Made by a program: the position numbers and the translations under genes. The notes beneath the pieces are model-generated. The model searched no databases and was not told where the DNA came from. It worked only from the letters and a program-made list of their open reading frames with translations. Of a stretch of DNA of 6,989 bases, positions 5,101 to 6,989 are shown one piece after another (position 1 is the stretch's first letter; each line of letters starts with the position of its first letter). The DNA is from Thiotrichaceae bacterium UBA973 (GTDB lineage: Bacteria; Pseudomonadota; Gammaproteobacteria; Eutrophobiales; Eutrophobiaceae): positions 27,584 to 34,572 of the forward strand of contig DBBX01000015.1 of NCBI GenBank assembly GCA_002292815.1, in the 5' to 3' direction.

Positions 5101-6989
5101 AATAGTGGTGATACGGCCTCGAGTTTTGAGACCTTACAACTCGATGGGATGAATTGGTTCAGTCACGATGGCTTGACTGTCACTGGCACAACGACAATGT
5201 CAGGAGGACCAGTTAGCTTAAATTCTAATGGCGGTAACATTTCATTGGTAGCGCTTGACGGCGGCAATCAAGATTTAACAATACATGGGAGCACAGCTGC
5301 TGGCACAACGACGGTCAGTGGTGCATTGACTAACTTGGGTGACGGTACGGGTGCGGCGTTAACGGTGGCTAACGGTGTGACGGGCTTAGTTCGATTCCAA
5401 GGCACAGTCGACGGTGGCTCGGGTATCTTTGCTGATACGGGCACAAGTGTACGCTTTGATGACAACGTGACGTTAACAGATGGTGATACGGCAACAACTT
5501 TAGACACAACACAATTAGACGGATTAACCTGGAGTAGTTTTGACGGCGTTAGTTTTGGTGCAACGACCTTATCGACAGCTGACCTTAATATCACATCAAA
5601 TGATGGCGGTATTACTTTTAGTAATACATTAAACGGAGCTCAGAACCTGAGTTTGACGGCCGGTGCTGGCAATATTGATTTTGATGGTATTGTTGGCGGG
5701 ACTACTGATTTATTAGACGTCTCTATTGTCAGTGCGGCTGACGTGACAGCAGATCTTGCGTTTGAAGCAGAAAGCATTACGCAAACAACAGGGTCGGGAA
5801 CGACGACGTTTACAGGCGCGGTTCTAACGACGGGTACAAATGGTTCAGCACACGGTGTTGATCTCACAAACGCCGGCACGGGTATAGTTTTTAGCAGCAC
5901 ATTGAATACCTCTTCTAACGAGGTGATTCTTGAGGCAAATGCAATCACTCTTCCAACGACGCTGACAGCGACAGGGTCGACAGTAACACTGACTACAGCT
6001 ACGGCGGGCAACACAATTGGTGTTGAAGATTCAGGACAGTCTTTGAATTTTACCGATGCAAATCTAGATGCCATTGCAACAGGGACGATCGTTATTGGTG
6101 AATCAACGAATACCGGCGGTATTTCCATTGCCGATGATGCCGCAATTACTCAGAACAAGAATTTACAGTTTAACAGTCAGGGCGCTATTGCTCTGGTCGA
6201 TAATTCCCTGACGACCATAAATAACGGGACAGTAACCATTAATGGCAGCGGTACTAATGCAGTCACTATAGGCGTATTAGCGGGTATTATTGCCGACGGT
6301 GCAGTAAGCATTACTAGTGGTTCAGGTAATATCGCGACGTCGGGTGACATCGACACAACCGATGACAACGTCACATTCGCTTCGGCGACTACCTTGGGTG
6401 GCAACGTCGATATAGATACGGGCACGGGTGCAGGTAACATTTTATTTAGTTCAACAATTGATATGGCGACGTTTGACTTAGCGTTAGACGGCGGCGCGAC
6501 CGGTAACATCACGGTGGCCGGTGCGATAACGAACGGTGGTGATTTAACTGTTCGTGATGGTGCGGTGCAAAGTTACCAGGCGATGGATCTGGATGTGTTA
6601 AACATCCTTGATGCGCAAACGAGTGTGACCTTGGGTGACACGGTAACGATGGCGAATGCGGCGACGGTGGCTATCAACAGTAGTGGCACGATTGTACAAA
6701 CCGGTGCGATAGTGACAGCGACGACGGTTGATTTGGATGCGGTTGGCACGTTAGCGATTAATAATGCGATAGGCACAAGCGGCACGGTGGATATTGATTC
6801 CACAGCTACAACGACCGTTGGTGTGAACGGCGACATTACGGCCGGTGGCGTGGTGACGTTTGGTGCGGCGAAGACGGGGACGTTAACAACGTCGGGCGAT
6901 ATCGATACAACCGATGACAACATAGTGTTTACCCAGGCGGTGACGTTGGGTGGCAATGTGGACATTGATTCGGGTGCAGGTGCGGGTAA
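2176..6989 (+). CDS. TpsA exoprotein: filamentous-haemagglutinin-type adhesin with TPS domain and beta-repeats, 3' end outside window
   Basis: The frame is open from ATG 2176 to the window edge, giving 1604 codons without a stop; the C-terminus is missing. Seen in order: a long signal peptide with a basic n-region (about 1-33), hydrophobic core and likely cleavage AVA|G after 51; a TPS/haemagglutination-activity domain about 55-305 with NFNQPN at 98-103, LNR at 109-111 and the signature INPNGVFF around 133-140, plus a second NPNG at 172-175; a beta-helix segment with VW at 423-424, GDGGFVEVSGK at 444-454 and GTVLLDPQDLTIV at 473-485; then Gly/Thr/Asp/Asn-rich beta-repeats, including four 125-residue units (about 680-1179) and a second repeat beginning at 1388 and 1572. 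The mature part contains no Cys, and only two Lys (1328, 1566) follow residue 485. In the family, the TPS domain binds the TpsB POTRA domains and the passenger folds as a surface beta-helix. An HMW-like adhesin role is inferred. A toxin-bearing C-terminus of CdiA type is neither seen nor excluded. Confidence 0.93.
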   Translation, partial: MGQKRKAGQRVSKSNVQRKLCSARLNPVTSFIRTALPAGILFGLHIGVAVAGPEGGVVAAGQANISTPNATTTVVNQASQNAVVNWESFNVKTNEAVNFNQPNAQAQILNRIYDQNPSQILGSINANGKVLLINPNGVFFNATARVSVGSLIASGLDISDSDFMSGKHHFINPNGTEGGLVVNKGLIQASTGGSVSLIGGAVRNEGTIIATAGQVNLIAGKKVTMDFDGDGLIQFAVDEEILQNVHDVDDAVSNTGTINADGGTVLLKGKAAKDVFTNVVNNSGIIGASKIQNEGGVIRLVASGTSNSLINTGTLDASSADSDGGKIEIYASDTAIISEDALITAASSSEKGGYIEITGDKVGLVNTATVDASGETGGGEVLIGGDYQGKNENVQNASFTYIGRDTSIKANSSSEGDGGKVIVWANSTTRYFGDITAKAGSESGDGGFVEVSGKQHLAFDGTVNVSASNGYAGTVLLDPQDLTIVASGGANNGEVGAADGTVLFADPALGTDITIDSSAIEAITGNIDLQADRDLIINDPLNLANQTGGETVSFRAGNDLSINFAVETDGATLSFTADDASSTNFNAGTGTLTIGAAVGDANTGAVTFNNDGSGGIALNNSVTSSSTIDFNTAVTLGVGDITVTGGDNISFTSITGPFDLALNTGGVGTITATGAVTNIGDGVGVAIFIDNATTGLVNFQGVLSANSGIEAGADTSVQINGDVSLADGDTATDLAGNVTLDGLNWSSFDGITFGALTLSNGAVSLSSNGGDIDVTTINGGSQDLTIAAGTAAGTTRVTGAVSGLGDTLGAALTVANGVTGLVRFDSTVSGNSGIFADSGTSVRFDDNVTLTNGDTASSFETLQLDGMNWFSHDGLTVSGTTTMSGGPVSLNSNGGAISLNALTGGSQNLTIAAGTGAGTTTVSGAVSGLGSGTGASLTIANGVTGLVRFNGFVGGTSGIFADTGTSVRFDDSVNLNSGDTASSFETLQLDGMNWFSHDGLTVTGTTTMSGGPVSLNSNGGNISLVALDGGNQDLTIHGSTAAGTTTVSGALTNLGDGTGAALTVANGVTGLVRFQGTVDGGSGIFADTGTSVRFDDNVTLTDGDTATTLDTTQLDGLTWSSFDGVSFGATTLSTADLNITSNDGGITFSNTLNGAQNLSLTAGAGNIDFDGIVGGTTDLLDVSIVSAADVTADLAFEAESITQTTGSGTTTFTGAVLTTGTNGSAHGVDLTNAGTGIVFSSTLNTSSNEVILEANAITLPTTLTATGSTVTLTTATAGNTIGVEDSGQSLNFTDANLDAIATGTIVIGESTNTGGISIADDAAITQNKNLQFNSQGAIALVDNSLTTINNGTVTINGSGTNAVTIGVLAGIIADGAVSITSGSGNIATSGDIDTTDDNVTFASATTLGGNVDIDTGTGAGNILFSSTIDMATFDLALDGGATGNITVAGAITNGGDLTVRDGAVQSYQAMDLDVLNILDAQTSVTLGDTVTMANAATVAINSSGTIVQTGAIVTATTVDLDAVGTLAINNAIGTSGTVDIDSTATTTVGVNGDITAGGVVTFGAAKTGTLTTSGDIDTTDDNIVFTQAVTLGGNVDIDSGAGAG
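4213..5712 (+). repeat. Four tandem 375-bp (125-residue) coding repeats inside tpsA
   Basis: Units start at about 4213, 4588, 4963 and 5338. Each begins near a GLG/GDG turn and carries, in order, ANGVTGLVRF, SGIFAD, GTSVRFDDNVTL, GDTA, LDG-x-x-W, SNGG and QDLTIAAG. The single Trp per unit falls at residues 745, 869, 994 and 1119, showing the near-constant 125-residue period. Unit 1 is the most divergent (NATTGLVNF, SGIEAG), units 2 and 3 share the long block FETLQLDGMNWFSHDG, and unit 4 degrades after LNGAQNLSLTAGAG into the following segment. The conserved turns suggest a fixed number of beta-helix coils per unit. The DNA identity between units makes the array prone to recombination and assembly collapse. 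Confidence 0.9.
6337..6437 (+). repeat. Second repeat family of tpsA, copy 1
   Basis: This segment encodes TSGDIDTTDDNVTF, a short variable stretch, then TLGGNVDID and a Gly/Ala turn (residues 1388 to about 1421). The same sequence recurs 552 bases (184 codons) downstream at 6889. Only the start of the unit is delimited here; the true unit probably runs to about 6888. Confidence 0.8.
6889..6989 (+). repeat. Second repeat family of tpsA, copy 2, cut by the window end
   Basis: This copy encodes TSGDIDTTDDNIVF followed by TLGGNVDIDSGAGAG (from residue 1572) and aligns without gaps to 6337-6437. It reaches the last base of the window, so the repeat continues beyond it. In copy 1 the next residues are NILFSSTIDM, and the last two bases here (AA) fit an Asn codon at the same place. 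Confidence 0.8.

Noticed and set aside
4213..5712. Regularly spaced repeats as a possible CRISPR array
   Set aside because: The period is 375 bases, identity is at protein level through a continuous reading frame, and there are no short identical repeats with unique spacers.
3465..6965. A series of long open frames on the minus strand opposite tpsA (for example 3465-4211, 5640-6128, 6573-6965)
   Set aside because: They are shadows of the repetitive, strongly biased tpsA coding sequence. The start regions of three of them read almost the same (SSKRTLVP-x-SAKIPE) because they mirror the 375-bp repeats, they are rich in Pro/Val/Ser as expected from reversed Gly/Asn/Thr codons, and none resembles a known family.
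5640..6989. A CdiA-type contact-dependent toxin at the TpsA C-terminus with a downstream immunity gene
   Set aside because: No pretoxin motif such as VENN and no change to a globular domain is visible, and the gene is still in beta-repeats at the window end. The question needs downstream sequence.
6061..6989. Absence of a tpsA stop codon as a sign of an assembly or sequencing error
   Set aside because: The frame simply reaches the window edge in the middle of a repeat copy, and the final bases agree with the earlier copy, so truncation by the window explains it.

Overview
The window holds one two-partner secretion (TPS, type Vb) locus on the + strand and little else. An outer-membrane TpsB transporter of the FhaC/ShlB/HecB family (115-1995) is followed after 180 bases by the first 1604 codons of a very large TpsA exoprotein (2176 to the window end, still open). 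The order is B then A, as in shlBA-type loci. The organism is most likely a Gram-negative proteobacterium. A perfect CRP-type half-site pair before tpsA and moderate base composition suggest a gammaproteobacterium, but this is inference and no species is recognised.

Layout: 1-114 is the leader of tpsB, with no convincing promoter and a small palindrome touching the GTG start. 115-1995 is tpsB (signal peptide, Pro-rich linker, two POTRA domains, 16-strand-type barrel with the VRGY motif, C-terminal Phe). 1996-2175 is the intergenic region, with an 11-bp all-A/T inverted repeat just after the tpsB stop, a TGTGA-N6-TCACA operator-like site, and a good ribosome binding site for tpsA. 2176-6989 is tpsA: a long basic signal peptide, a TPS/haemagglutination-activity domain (HMW/'NPNG' type), an intermediate beta-helix segment ending at a LLDPQDLTIV-type motif, then a Lys-poor, Cys-free, acidic beta-repeat region. 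That region contains four tandem 125-residue repeats (about 4213-5712) and a second repeat family with a 184-residue spacing (6337 and 6889), which starts its second copy as the window ends.

How the parts work together: both proteins carry Sec-type signal peptides. The TpsB POTRA domains are expected to recognise the TpsA TPS domain in the periplasm and thread the passenger through the barrel, where it folds as a long right-handed beta-helix on the surface, probably as an adhesin or biofilm/contact protein. The effector end of TpsA lies beyond the window, so its final activity cannot be told. The system type is known. The points that deserve a second look are the mosaic repeats, the abrupt changes of codon use and composition inside tpsA, and the operator-like site.
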